Notes under the pieces: generated by a model
Told to the model about the DNA's origin: nothing
Databases searched by the model: none
The model's input: the letters and a program-made list of their open reading frames with translations, nothing else
Made by a program: the position numbers and the translations under genes
Origin: Agrobacterium salinitolerans
GTDB lineage: Bacteria; Pseudomonadota; Alphaproteobacteria; Rhizobiales; Rhizobiaceae
Length of the DNA: 41,778 bases
Assembly (NCBI RefSeq): GCF_002008225.1
Contig: NZ_MRDH01000012.1
Span: 1 to 41,778 of the forward strand
Direction of reading: 5' to 3'
In this document: piece after piece, positions 28,885 through 39,731 of the stretch
Layout: every line of letters begins with the position of its first letter
How positions within the stretch are numbered: the stretch's first letter is position 1

Positions 28885-29997
28885 ATGCGCTTCTTTATTT
28901 CCCTGCTTCTGACGGTCAGCCTTCTTTCATCCTGCGCCGGACGGCCGGGAGCGGACGTGCTGCAAGCCGTCAACACCCAGGTCAAAGATACAAAAATCGT
29001 GACCGCCTATGTTGCCAGCACCCGTGAGAAAAATGAAGAAGCGAAAAAGGGGTTCAGCACCCTGCGGGCGACCGACCCAAATTATGCCCGCTTCGATATT
29101 TCGATACCGCCGACCCACAAGAGCGGAAAAATCGAATGGTCGACTGGAAAACCGGATGCCAAGAAGGATTTCGTCGTCACACGGGCGCAGATGCTGGATA
29201 GGGCGAGTTTCAACAGCGACCTCGGCGATATTACGCGATCCCGCAAGCAGATCGCGCTTTTTGTGCACGGTTATAACTACAGCTATCAGGAGGCGCTTTT
29301 CCGCGCAGCGCAGATGGCTGCCGATGCCAATCTCGATGGCGTACCTTTGGTTTTTTCCTGGCCATCGCAGGCCAATGTCACAGGCTATGTGGCGGACAAG
29401 GAATCGGCGACTTATTCGCGCGATGCCCTTGCCAATCTGCTGACCGATCTCACGCGCCACTCTTCGCGCAGGAACATTGTCGTCTTCGGCCATAGTATGG
29501 GCGGTTGGCTGGTCATGGAAGCGTTGCGACAGTTGCGCTTCGAGGGCAGAAACGACGTCATCGCAAAGCTGCAGGTGGTTCTGGCCGCCCCAGATATCGA
29601 TGCCGATGTCTTCCGCAAGCAGATCGACGTGGTTGGACGCCTAAACCCACCACTCACAGTCCTCGTGTCCAAGGACGACCGCGCCCTGAAAGCGTCTTCT
29701 ATATTGGGCGCAGACGTGACACGGATTGGCGCACTTGATGTCACCGATCCCAAGGTGCAGGACGCGGCGTTGAAGGAAGGTGTCCAGTTCGTGGATATTT
29801 CCAACCTGAAAGCCTCGGACCCGCTCAATCATGACCGCTATGCCGCACTGGCGTCGCTCGTGCCGCAACTGGAGACGAGCCGCAACGGCAATGGACAAAA
29901 CGGCCTCGGTCGCGCCGGCGCCTTCGTGTTCGATGCAATCGGCGCAACCGTCTCCAGCCCCTTCCGGCTTGCGAGCCAGGTGGTGAACCCGCAATAG
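28885..29997 (+). CDS. alpha/beta-hydrolase lipoprotein (DUF900 family)
   Basis: 370 aa. The N terminus is a lipoprotein signal with a lipobox ending at C17 (LLSSC), so the mature protein is probably tethered to a membrane facing the periplasm. The DUF900 hydrolase domain includes the oxyanion segment LFVHGYNYSYQEA (about 128-140) and the nucleophile elbow G202-H-S204-M-G. A possible catalytic His lies in the NHDRYAAL segment near residue 313. The long C-terminal tail is Gly/Asn-rich. The substrate is unknown. It is monocistronic, between recF and nrdF. Confidence 0.83.
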   Translation: MRFFISLLLTVSLLSSCAGRPGADVLQAVNTQVKDTKIVTAYVASTREKNEEAKKGFSTLRATDPNYARFDISIPPTHKSGKIEWSTGKPDAKKDFVVTRAQMLDRASFNSDLGDITRSRKQIALFVHGYNYSYQEALFRAAQMAADANLDGVPLVFSWPSQANVTGYVADKESATYSRDALANLLTDLTRHSSRRNIVVFGHSMGGWLVMEALRQLRFEGRNDVIAKLQVVLAAPDIDADVFRKQIDVVGRLNPPLTVLVSKDDRALKASSILGADVTRIGALDVTDPKVQDAALKEGVQFVDISNLKASDPLNHDRYAALASLVPQLETSRNGNGQNGLGRAGAFVFDAIGATVSSPFRLASQVVNPQ

Positions 29998-30026
29998 TGT
30001 GCGGGCTCGTGCTGACAGTTCCGGCT

Positions 30027-33191
<3,165 letters not shown>

Positions 33192-33204
<13 letters not shown>

Positions 33205-33590
33205 AATCGTTCCAATCCATGTTTGACGTTGGCGACATCTTCTTCCGTGCCGAGAAGCTCGAAACGATAGAGAAACGGCACAGCGCATTTACGCGAGACG
33301 ATATCTCCGGCGGATGCGAAAGCTGCGCCAAAATTCGTGTTGCCCGCCGCGATGACGCCGCGAATGAGATTTCGGTTGGAGGGCTCGTTCAAAAACCGGA
33401 TGACCGGTTTCGGCACGGCCCCTTTTGTACCGCCACCCCCATAGGTGGGGGTGACGAGCACATAGGGCTCGGACACGTGGGGAACATCTTCCTCAACGCC
33501 AAGCGGCAGGCGAAACAATCGCCGTCCCAGTTTCAGAAGGAAACGATGGGTGTTTTCAGAACGGCTGGAATAATAGACGATCAGGCCCAT
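33192..33590 (-). CDS. nrdI: NrdI flavodoxin-like protein for class Ib reductase activation
   Basis: 132 aa. NrdI is a small flavoprotein that gives the oxidant needed to assemble the Mn(III)2-tyrosyl cofactor of NrdF. The FMN phosphate loop [12 protein letters not shown] (about 6-17), the PTYGGGG loop (about 48-54) and the [11 protein letters not shown] segment (about 81-91) fit the family. The stop lies close to or inside the nrdE start region, which implies translational coupling. nrdH precedes it by 12 bases. Confidence 0.94.
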
Positions 33591-33602
33591 CGCCCTGCCG
33601 CC

Positions 33603-33824
33603 TCAGCTGATCGCGCCGATCATATCCGGCCGGAAGCCCGCCCAATGGCGTTCGCCGGCAACGACCACCGGAACCTGCATGTAACCGAGGCCACGAACAT
33701 GATCGAGCGCGTCAGCATCTTCGGAAATATCGATGATCTCATAGGGAACGCCGATGCGGTCGAGGGCGCGGTAAGTGGCAGTGCATTGGACGCAGGCCGG
33801 CTTGCTGTAAACGGTGACGGTCAT
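33603..33824 (-). CDS. nrdH: NrdH glutaredoxin-like electron donor
   Basis: 73 aa. NrdH is a glutaredoxin-fold protein with thioredoxin-like behaviour that reduces the NrdE disulphide. The active site is C11-V-Q-C14 and the conserved WAGFRPDMI segment (62-70) is at the C terminus. GAGAGAGGAAATT precedes the ATG. It is the first gene of the operon and lies behind the 480-nt riboswitch leader. Confidence 0.94.
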   Translation of the reverse strand: MTVTVYSKPACVQCTATYRALDRIGVPYEIIDISEDADALDHVRGLGYMQVPVVVAGERHWAGFRPDMIGAIS

Positions 33825-33867
33825 AATTTCCTCTCTCGAAGCCGGTTTCGGACACGGCTCAACATTG

Positions 33868-33887
33868 CCGATTGCAATCGCAATCGG
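33868..33887 (-). other. perfect 8-bp hairpin upstream of nrdH
   Basis: CCGATTGC (33868-33875) and GCAATCGG (33880-33887) are perfect inverted arms with a 4-base loop, 43 bases before the nrdH start. There is no T run. It may protect the mRNA 5' end or be a protein site. Confidence 0.45.
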
Positions 33888-33948
33888 GCGGCGATGGATC
33901 TTTCATTAGGGTGGGCGTGCGCAGCTTTTAGCCGCGTAAAATCACTCT

Positions 33949-33990
33949 CTACGCCGACGAGCGCAGCAACTCAAACAAATGCACTGGCAT
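33949..33990 (-). CDS. possible 13-residue leader peptide in the nrdHIEF leader
   Basis: On the minus strand an ATG at 33990, preceded by GGGGTGAAG at a proper distance, opens a 13-codon frame (MPVHLFELLRSSA) ending in TAG at 33949. It lies after the riboswitch and its candidate terminator and before nrdH. The frame is short but well provided with a ribosome site. No function is known to me. It is reported as a candidate, not a firm gene. Confidence 0.35.
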   Translation of the reverse strand: MPVHLFELLRSSA

Positions 33991-34023
33991 GACTTCACCC
34001 CGAAGCTTGTTCTGGAGGGGGCA

Positions 34024-34059
34024 GAAAAGGGCGCACGCAAATCATTTGCGTCAGACACC
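34024..34059 (-). terminator. candidate riboswitch-controlled terminator
   Basis: On the minus strand GGTG, an internal loop, ACGCAAA, TGA, TTTGCGT, G and CGCC form a two-part stem followed by CTTTTCT. The upstream CGCAAA (around 34087-34092, just after the aptamer) could pair with the same TTTGCG and prevent the terminator. This gives two exclusive states as expected for a riboswitch. Inferred from complementarity only. Confidence 0.45.
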
Positions 34060-34093
34060 TTCCTCCGGACACCCCGCCCGTGGACGTTTGCGC

Positions 34094-34290
34094 TCAAGGC
34101 AGGTCTCCTGACTTGCGGGTCACAACATCTATTCCAGTCTTCCCGGTGCGCTAAGCTCCAGTGACCCAAATCGGAACGATGCTCGCCGCTTACAGTTGCG
34201 GGGGCAGTTTCGGCCTTGCTTCGCCCTGATGGCGTCACGCACCGAATTCCCGTCTTAGCTCCCAATCCTTGCGAATCGGAAGAACCTCGA
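34094..34290 (-). ncRNA. cobalamin (B12) riboswitch
   Basis: Read on the minus strand the region has the diagnostic cobalamin aptamer blocks in order: GGTTC (34282-34286), GGGAGCTAAGACGGGAATTC, GCCGAAACTGCCCCCGCAAC, TGTAAGCGGCGAGC, then GTCACTGG, and the B12 box AGTCAGGAGACCTGCC (34098-34113). CGAGG and CCTTG can close the P1 stem. The aptamer binds adenosylcobalamin and usually turns expression off. The first gene downstream is nrdH, so it should control the class Ib reductase. Confidence 0.93.
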
Positions 34291-34293
34291 ACA

Positions 34294-34312
34294 CCACATA
34301 TAGTATATGAGG
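34294..34312. promoter_or_regulatory. 19-bp near-perfect palindrome over the nrdHIEF promoter -10 (NrdR-box-like)
   Basis: CCACATATAGTATATGAGG is a palindrome with one mismatch. It covers the likely -10 of the nrd promoter and resembles in composition the AT-rich NrdR boxes found before ribonucleotide reductase genes. NrdR is a dATP/ATP-sensing repressor. A clear second box at the usual spacing was not found, so the identity is tentative. Confidence 0.45.
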
Positions 34313-34327
34313 ATTTTTTTGCGTCAA
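34298..34327 (-). promoter_or_regulatory. promoter of the nrdHIEF operon
   Basis: On the minus strand TTGACG (34327-34322) and CTATAT (34303-34298) are separated by 18 bases, or ACTATA by 17. Initiation would fall near 34291, directly before the riboswitch P1 stem, which supports the call. Confidence 0.6.
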
Positions 34328-34437
34328 TGAATAGACACAGGAAAGCCCTACCCTGTGGATCAAAAAGATTCAACACATGGTTAACAGTGACTTAACAGCA
34401 CATGCGTGCCGTCGCTCAAAGAGAGAAAAGCGTTAAT

Positions 34438-35067
34438 CTATTCCCAGATATCGATGCGAATATCGGCGGGACGGGCGTTTTCGATCACCCTTTTTCCGTT
34501 GGGAAGATCGTTTTCAAACAGTTTGGCGTGGATTTGAGTGGCATCGAGGCCATAACCCTGCCATCTGTTGCGCAGTCTCTCTTCAAGCACCGCGACGGAT
34601 GGACCCACAAAAATAGTGAGATCGAAGCTGCCGGCCAGTGTCGTCCAGGGCGCCTCGTTGAGCAGCAGATAATTGCCTTCGGCAAGGATCAGGCGCGTGT
34701 CCGGCGCAATCGCTCGGGCAGAGGCAATGGCGATTTCGCGGGAGCGGTCGAAAACCGGGACAAGAACTTCCTGGCCCCCCTTACGAACGGCGGAGACGAT
34801 ATCAAGGAAACCGCGCACGTCGAATGTTTCGGGCGCGCCCTTTCGCGGCAGCAGCCCCCGTTCTTCAAGAATGCCATTGTCCATATGGAAGCCGTCCATG
34901 GGCAGGACGGCGGCCGTTTCGCCTCGTGCGAGCAAAGCATCACAAAGCGCATCTGCCAGCGTGGATTTGCCGGCCCCAGGGGGACCGGCAATGGCGACGA
35001 TAAAACGGGATTTACCTTCTGCCCGCCGAAGAACATCCTCGGCGATCGTTTCAAGCTTCAGCGTCAT
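34438..35067 (-). CDS. frcK: FrcK-like P-loop kinase (uridine kinase/pantothenate kinase fold)
   Basis: 209 aa from the ATG at 35067, which overlaps the frcA stop by ATGA. The upstream extension to 35157 lies inside frcA. Walker A is G28-P-P-G-A-G-K-S-T36, and the MDGFHMDN segment is typical of the PRK/UDK kinase family. In Sinorhizobium meliloti the same position in the frcBCAK operon holds frcK, a kinase-like gene whose role is not settled. Fructose phosphorylation is plausible because of the operon but not proven by sequence. Confidence 0.82.
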   Translation of the reverse strand: MTLKLETIAEDVLRRAEGKSRFIVAIAGPPGAGKSTLADALCDALLARGETAAVLPMDGFHMDNGILEERGLLPRKGAPETFDVRGFLDIVSAVRKGGQEVLVPVFDRSREIAIASARAIAPDTRLILAEGNYLLLNEAPWTTLAGSFDLTIFVGPSVAVLEERLRNRWQGYGLDATQIHAKLFENDLPNGKRVIENARPADIRIDIWE

Positions 35068-35846
35068 GCGGCAAGCGTTTCCTTCGGCGCTTCCTTGGCA
35101 CCGGTCATGAAGGCGACGGCATCCGACATCGAATAGTCCTTCGGATTGATGACGCACAGGCGCTTGCCTAGCCGGTGGATATGGATGCGATCCGCGACCT
35201 CGAAGACATGCGGCATGTTATGCGAGATCAGGACGATCGGCAGGCCGCGGGAGCGCACGTCGAGGATAAGCTCCAGAACACGTCGGCTTTCCTTGACACC
35301 AAGCGCCGCCGTCGGTTCGTCGAGGATGACGACCTTGGAGCCAAAGGCTGCCGCACGCGCCACCGCCACACCCTGACGCTGACCGCCGGAAAGGGTTTCC
35401 ACCGCCTGATTGATGTTTTGGATCGTCATCAGGCCGAGTTCCGACAGTTTCTCGCGGGCGAATTTTTCCATGGCCGGGCGGTCCAGCGCCCGGAACAAAC
35501 TGCCCTGAATGCCGGATTTACGGATTTCCCGCCCGAGAAACATATTGTCGGCTATGGAAAGCGCCGGCGAAAGCGCGAGGTTCTGATAGACCGTCTCGAT
35601 GCCGGCCTTTCGCGCCTCGATTGGCGAGCGGAACTGGACGGGCTGGCCTTCCAGTCTGATCTCCCCTTCATCGGGTGTCACGGCACCGGAAATCGCCTTG
35701 ATGAGAGAGGATTTGCCGGCGCCGTTGTCGCCGATCACGGCCAGGATTTCTCCGGGATAGAGATCGAAATCGGCATGGTCGAGGGCGGTCACACGACCAT
35801 AGCGCTTGACGAGACTGCGTGCTGTGAGAATGGGTTCTTTTGCCAT
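35064..35846 (-). CDS. frcA: fructose ABC transporter, ATP-binding protein
   Basis: 260 aa from the ATG at 35846, which overlaps the frcC stop by one base (TGATG). The upstream open frame is inside frcC. This is a single-domain ABC ATPase of the sugar (CUT2) type that powers FrcC. Walker A GDNGAGKSS is at 39-47, the signature LSGGQRQGVAVARA near 142-155 and Walker B VVILDEPTAALG near 163-174, followed by the switch His (LISHNM). It has one nucleotide domain where many CUT2 systems have two, as known for Frc. Confidence 0.93.
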   Translation of the reverse strand: MAKEPILTARSLVKRYGRVTALDHADFDLYPGEILAVIGDNGAGKSSLIKAISGAVTPDEGEIRLEGQPVQFRSPIEARKAGIETVYQNLALSPALSIADNMFLGREIRKSGIQGSLFRALDRPAMEKFAREKLSELGLMTIQNINQAVETLSGGQRQGVAVARAAAFGSKVVILDEPTAALGVKESRRVLELILDVRSRGLPIVLISHNMPHVFEVADRIHIHRLGKRLCVINPKDYSMSDAVAFMTGAKEAPKETLAA

Positions 35847-36928
35847 CAGCCTGCTACCTTTCTGATCCACTGGTCGATTGCTACAGCCATGATGATGAGG
35901 ACGCCGATCAAGAGATAGGTCCATTGCGGATCTGTTCCGATAAGCCGGAGGCCGAGCGAAAAGACGCCGACGATCAACGCACCGAAAATCATACCCATAA
36001 TCGAGCCGCGCCCGCCGAACAGCGAAAGGCCGCCGATAACCACCGCAGTGATGGATTCGATATTGGCGAATTGGCCGGCCGTCGGTGAAACCGAGCCGAT
36101 GCGCCCGATCAAGGCCCAGCCGGCAAAGGCGCATATGAGGCCGGACAGGGTGTAAACGGTCGTCAGCATGCGCTTTACGTTGACACCGGCAAGTTCGGCG
36201 GCATCCGGATCGTCACCCACCGCATAAAGATGGCGACCCCAGGCGGTGCGATTCAGCACGTACCAAAGCAGGGCGACGAGCAGGACCATGGCGATGACGC
36301 CATAGGTGAAGACCGCACTGCCGAAGCGGACGCTGCTACCGAAAACTTGCAGGATAGGCGCTTGCTGGGCAATGTCCTGGGCGCGGATTGTTTCGTTGGC
36401 GGAGTAGAGAAAATTGGTGGCCAGCACGATCTGCCACATGCCGAGCGTGACGATGAAGGGAGGCAGCCGCATGCGCGACACCAGAATACCGTTGATGAAA
36501 CCGCAAAATGCGCCGACGGCAAGGCCACAGAGAATGGCGAATTCCGCCGGCAAGCCGTAACGGAAGGTGAACTGCCCCATGATGACGGAGGACAGGACCA
36601 TGATCGCGCCAACCGACAGATCGATGCCCGCCGTCAGGATGACCAGCGACTGCGCCGCGCCGACAATACCGACGATGGCGACCTGCTGCAAAATAAGGGT
36701 CAGCGTGAAGGCCGAGAAAAACTTGCCGCCGAGAAGCAGGCCGAAAACTATCAGCGACAGCACCAAAACGATAAGCGGAACGGCCGCCGGGCTGGAATGG
36801 AGAAAGTGCTGCAGTTTTTCCAGCACACTCTTGTCGTGCGTATCGAAAGCGGCGACCTGCGTCGAACTTCCCGAAAGCACCTTTTCAAATTCATTATGCG
36901 GCTGAGGCCGCACCGGTTGATCGCTCAT
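35846..36928 (-). CDS. frcC: fructose ABC transporter, permease
   Basis: 360 aa. This is a CUT2-type sugar permease with about ten membrane segments starting near residue 50, after a hydrophilic N-terminal extension of about 50 residues. The conserved GIDLSVGAIMVLSSVIM (about 120-136) and EAA-like loop (AVGDDPDAAELAGVNVKRM) are present. It forms the membrane channel of the FrcB-FrcC-FrcA importer, which in S. meliloti takes up fructose, and also mannose and ribose. It is followed directly by frcA and separated from frcB by 227 bp with a strong hairpin. Confidence 0.93.
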   Translation of the reverse strand: MSDQPVRPQPHNEFEKVLSGSSTQVAAFDTHDKSVLEKLQHFLHSSPAAVPLIVLVLSLIVFGLLLGGKFFSAFTLTLILQQVAIVGIVGAAQSLVILTAGIDLSVGAIMVLSSVIMGQFTFRYGLPAEFAILCGLAVGAFCGFINGILVSRMRLPPFIVTLGMWQIVLATNFLYSANETIRAQDIAQQAPILQVFGSSVRFGSAVFTYGVIAMVLLVALLWYVLNRTAWGRHLYAVGDDPDAAELAGVNVKRMLTTVYTLSGLICAFAGWALIGRIGSVSPTAGQFANIESITAVVIGGLSLFGGRGSIMGMIFGALIVGVFSLGLRLIGTDPQWTYLLIGVLIIMAVAIDQWIRKVAG

Positions 36929-37114
36929 GGATTTTCCTCCCGATCGCTCTATCGCACCCGCCCTGACGCCGGGGTCCTATCTCCAAAGAGAATGACGCGT
37001 AGATTTCAAAGTGTTGTGAAGCGGCCCTTATCATTCCCGCAGGACGCGTGACGCGCTCGTTTGTTCCTTTGTCCGATCCCCCGGATCGTGCCTGATATTC
37101 ATTCTGGTCCAAGG

Positions 37115-37136
37115 GCGGGGGCACGAATGCCCCCGC
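37115..37136 (-). other. stable UUCG-loop hairpin between frcB and frcC
   Basis: On the minus strand GCGGGGGCA, a TTCG loop and TGCCCCCGC form a perfect 9-bp stem. It lies 20 bases after the frcB stop without a T run. Such hairpins protect the binding-protein message and give it higher abundance than the downstream permease genes in ABC operons (known in general, inferred here). Confidence 0.6.
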
Positions 37137-37155
37137 GGGTTTCAACGGCGAGGCA

Positions 37156-38178
37156 TCAGCCCCAGCACTTGTTGAGACCTTCCTTCGTATCGATCGAATC
37201 GAGGCCCTTGACCGGCTTGTCGGTCACCAGCGTCACGCCGGTATCGACGAAGTTCTTGCCTTCGGTCGGCTTCGGCTTTTCACCCGTGTCGGCAAACTTC
37301 TTTACGGCTTCGACGCCGAGAGCCGCCATCAGCAGCGGGTATTGCTGCGAGGTCGCGCCGATCACGCCTTCCGCCACGTTCTTGACGCCCGGGCAACCGC
37401 CGTCGACAGAAACGATCAGAACATCCTTTTCACGGCCGACCGCTTTCAGCGCCTCATAAGCACCGGCTGCTGCGGGCTCGTTGATGGTGTGGACGACATT
37501 GATAGTCGGATCCTTCTGCAGCAGATTTTCCATCGCAGCGCGGCCGCCTTCTTCGTTACCATTGGTGACGTCATGGCCAACGATGCGCGGATCGTCCTCG
37601 TCGCCGATCTTGTTGATGTCCTTCACGTCGATGCCAAAGCCCTTCATGAAGCCCTGGTTGCGCAGCACGTCCACTGTCGGCTGGGAGGGGGTGAGGTTGA
37701 GGAAGGCGATTTTCGCATCCTTGGCCTTGTCGCCAAGCGTACCGGCAGCCCATTTGCCGATCAGTTCACCGGCAAGAAGATTGTCGGTGGCGAAGGTGGA
37801 ATCGGCAGCATCAACGGGTTCGAGCGGCGTATCGAGGGCAATGACCAGAAGACCGGCATCACGCGCCTTCTGTACTGCTGGAACGATGCCCTTGGTATCC
37901 GATGCGGTAATCAGGATACCCTTGGCACCATCGGCAATGCAGGTTTCGATGGCGGCCACTTGGCTTTCGGAATCGCCATCGATCTTCCCGGCATAGGATT
38001 TCAGCGTCACGCCAAGTTCCTTGGCCTTGGCGGTCGCGCCTTCTTTCATCTTGACGAAAAAGGGATTGGTATCGGTTTTGGTGATGAGGCAAACCGAGGT
38101 ATCGGCCGCAGACGCAACGGACGCGAAAGAAACGCCAAGCGCAAGCGCGCCCAGAAGAGCGGAAACAGTGGTCTTCAT
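37156..38178 (-). CDS. frcB: fructose ABC transporter, periplasmic binding protein
   Basis: 340 aa. A Sec signal peptide (about 1-24, cleaved after ASA) precedes a type I sugar-binding protein of the ribose/galactose family. Characteristic segments are [16 protein letters not shown] (about 34-49), ALDTPLEP, and [16 protein letters not shown]. It delivers fructose to FrcC-FrcA. It heads the operon, is divergent from the ROK regulator, and its mRNA ends at the stable hairpin. The C terminus ends in CWG. Confidence 0.93.
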   Translation of the reverse strand: MKTTVSALLGALALGVSFASVASAADTSVCLITKTDTNPFFVKMKEGATAKAKELGVTLKSYAGKIDGDSESQVAAIETCIADGAKGILITASDTKGIVPAVQKARDAGLLVIALDTPLEPVDAADSTFATDNLLAGELIGKWAAGTLGDKAKDAKIAFLNLTPSQPTVDVLRNQGFMKGFGIDVKDINKIGDEDDPRIVGHDVTNGNEEGGRAAMENLLQKDPTINVVHTINEPAAAGAYEALKAVGREKDVLIVSVDGGCPGVKNVAEGVIGATSQQYPLLMAALGVEAVKKFADTGEKPKPTEGKNFVDTGVTLVTDKPVKGLDSIDTKEGLNKCWG

Positions 38179-38261
38179 GAGATCCTCCCAATGGATATTT
38201 GAGCACCGTGACGGTTACCCGACGATCCCGTCTCCTCCGAGATCGACGACCGTTGGCTCAG

Positions 38262-38290
38262 ATGGAACCACCAAAGGAAACGCCTGTCAA
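38262..38290 (-). promoter_or_regulatory. candidate frcB promoter
   Basis: On the minus strand a perfect TTGACA (38290-38285) is followed after 17 bases by TTCCAT (38267-38262), a poor -10. A strong -35 with a weak -10 fits a regulated promoter. The adjacent AT-rich stretch 38290-38330 with AATTATTAATT (38317-38327) could be an operator for the ROK protein. Confidence 0.3.
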
Positions 38291-38442
38291 TAAATAAATC
38301 CGATTGAATTATTAATTCCCTATGGCATTCTAATATGCGGCAGGGAGGAATATCGCCACGTCGTTTAACGTTGCGATAGCACGATTGCCATAAAGCCTGC
38401 TGTATCGGTCGCGGCGGATATTGCGGGCGGGAGGATGACATT

Positions 38443-39675
38443 ATGAGACAATCTGTCGAGACGGCGCCCCCGGCGGCGCCCACCACCATGGATATAAGCG
38501 GCGGCGCCAACCAGGTCGGCGTGCGCGCTTATAATGAGCGGCTCGTGCTGTCTCTCGTTCGTCGCCACGGCGGACTGTCAAAAGCTGAGATATCAAGACT
38601 TTGCGGCCTTTCAGCACAGACCGTCTCGGTTATCATGCGCTCACTTGAAAAGGACGGGCTTCTCATTCGCGGTGAAAGACTGCGCGGCAAAGTCGGCCAG
38701 CCATCGACGCCGATGCGGCTTAATCCCGACGCCGTTTTTTCTTTCGGTGTGAAGATCGGCCGACGCAGCGTCGATCTCGTGCTGATGGATTTTGTCGGCC
38801 GGATCAGGCTCAAGCTGCGCAGAACCTACCCCTACCCCCTGCCGGAATGGATATTGCCGTTCGTGATCGACGGCATAACGGAACTCGAATCGAAGCTTTC
38901 CCCTGCGGAGCGGGAGAAAATTGCCGGCGTCGGCGTCGCCGCTCCATTTGAATTGTGGAACTGGGCGCAGGAAGTGGGTGCACCGCAGATTGAAATGGAG
39001 CGGTGGCGGGGCGTCGATATCCGGTCGGAAATTGCTGAAAACGTCAGCTATCCGGTTTTTCTGCAGAATGACGCCACCAGCGCCTGCGGCGCCGAACTGG
39101 TTTTTGGTGCAGGCCAGCACTATCCGGATTTTCTTTACGTCTTCATCGGCTCTTTCATAGGCGGCGGCGTCGTTTTGAATTCGGCGCTGTTTTCCGGAAA
39201 GACGGGAACGGCCGGCGCCATCGGCCCCCTGCCGGTGCAGGGGCAGGATGGCAATACTGTCCAGCTTCTGAAAATCGCGTCGATCTTCGTTCTGGAAAAC
39301 ATGTTGCGCGAAAAGGGCATCGATCCGCGACCCCTGTGGTTTTCCCCGGACGAGTGGATCGATTTCGGCGAACCGCTGGAAAGCTGGATCAGGAAAACCG
39401 CCGCGGCGCTGGCGCAGGCCGTCATTGCCGCAGCCTCCATCATCGATTTTTCAAGCGTCATCATCGATGGCGGTTTTCCCGACTGGGTCAGAACAAGGAT
39501 TGTCGCCGCCACCCGCCTTGCCCTTAAACACCACGATCTGCAGGGCGTCACGGTGCCTGACATCATCGAAGGCGCGGTCGGTAGCCAGGCGCGGGCAATC
39601 GGCGGCGCCAGCTTGCCCCTGTTTTCGCGCTATCTTATCGATCAGAACGTTCTGTTCAAGGACACGACCGGCTGA
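38443..39675 (+). CDS. frcR: ROK-family transcriptional regulator of the fructose operon
   Basis: 410 aa. An N-terminal winged helix-turn-helix (about 26-80, KAEISRLCGLSAQTVSVIMRSLEKDGLL) precedes a ROK sugar-kinase-like domain (about 100-400) with the GGVVLNSALFSGKTGTAGAIG segment. Regulators of this type usually repress divergent sugar operons and are relieved by the sugar or its phosphate. The divergent position next to frcB and the known order in S. meliloti support the name. The operator could not be identified. Confidence 0.86.
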   Translation: MRQSVETAPPAAPTTMDISGGANQVGVRAYNERLVLSLVRRHGGLSKAEISRLCGLSAQTVSVIMRSLEKDGLLIRGERLRGKVGQPSTPMRLNPDAVFSFGVKIGRRSVDLVLMDFVGRIRLKLRRTYPYPLPEWILPFVIDGITELESKLSPAEREKIAGVGVAAPFELWNWAQEVGAPQIEMERWRGVDIRSEIAENVSYPVFLQNDATSACGAELVFGAGQHYPDFLYVFIGSFIGGGVVLNSALFSGKTGTAGAIGPLPVQGQDGNTVQLLKIASIFVLENMLREKGIDPRPLWFSPDEWIDFGEPLESWIRKTAAALAQAVIAAASIIDFSSVIIDGGFPDWVRTRIVAATRLALKHHDLQGVTVPDIIEGAVGSQARAIGGASLPLFSRYLIDQNVLFKDTTG

Positions 39676-39731
39676 GCCTTCGCCGCGCTCTGTGATTTCA
39701 TGAATAGGCTATCAATTTGGATATCTTCAGG

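Larger units (their letters stand above)
33825..34297 (-). other. long untranslated leader of nrdHIEF
   Basis: About 470 nt between the inferred transcription start near 34292 and the nrdH ATG. In order it contains the cobalamin riboswitch, a candidate terminator/antiterminator (34024-34095), a 13-codon ORF (33949-33990), a small hairpin (33931-33937 region) and a perfect 8-bp hairpin (33868-33887). Its length after the aptamer is unusually large for a simple expression platform. Confidence 0.6.

Noticed and set aside
34381..34400. TTAACA direct repeats upstream of the nrd promoter
   Set aside because: Two short six-base copies in an AT-rich gap are likely by chance, and their position gives no clear regulatory reading.
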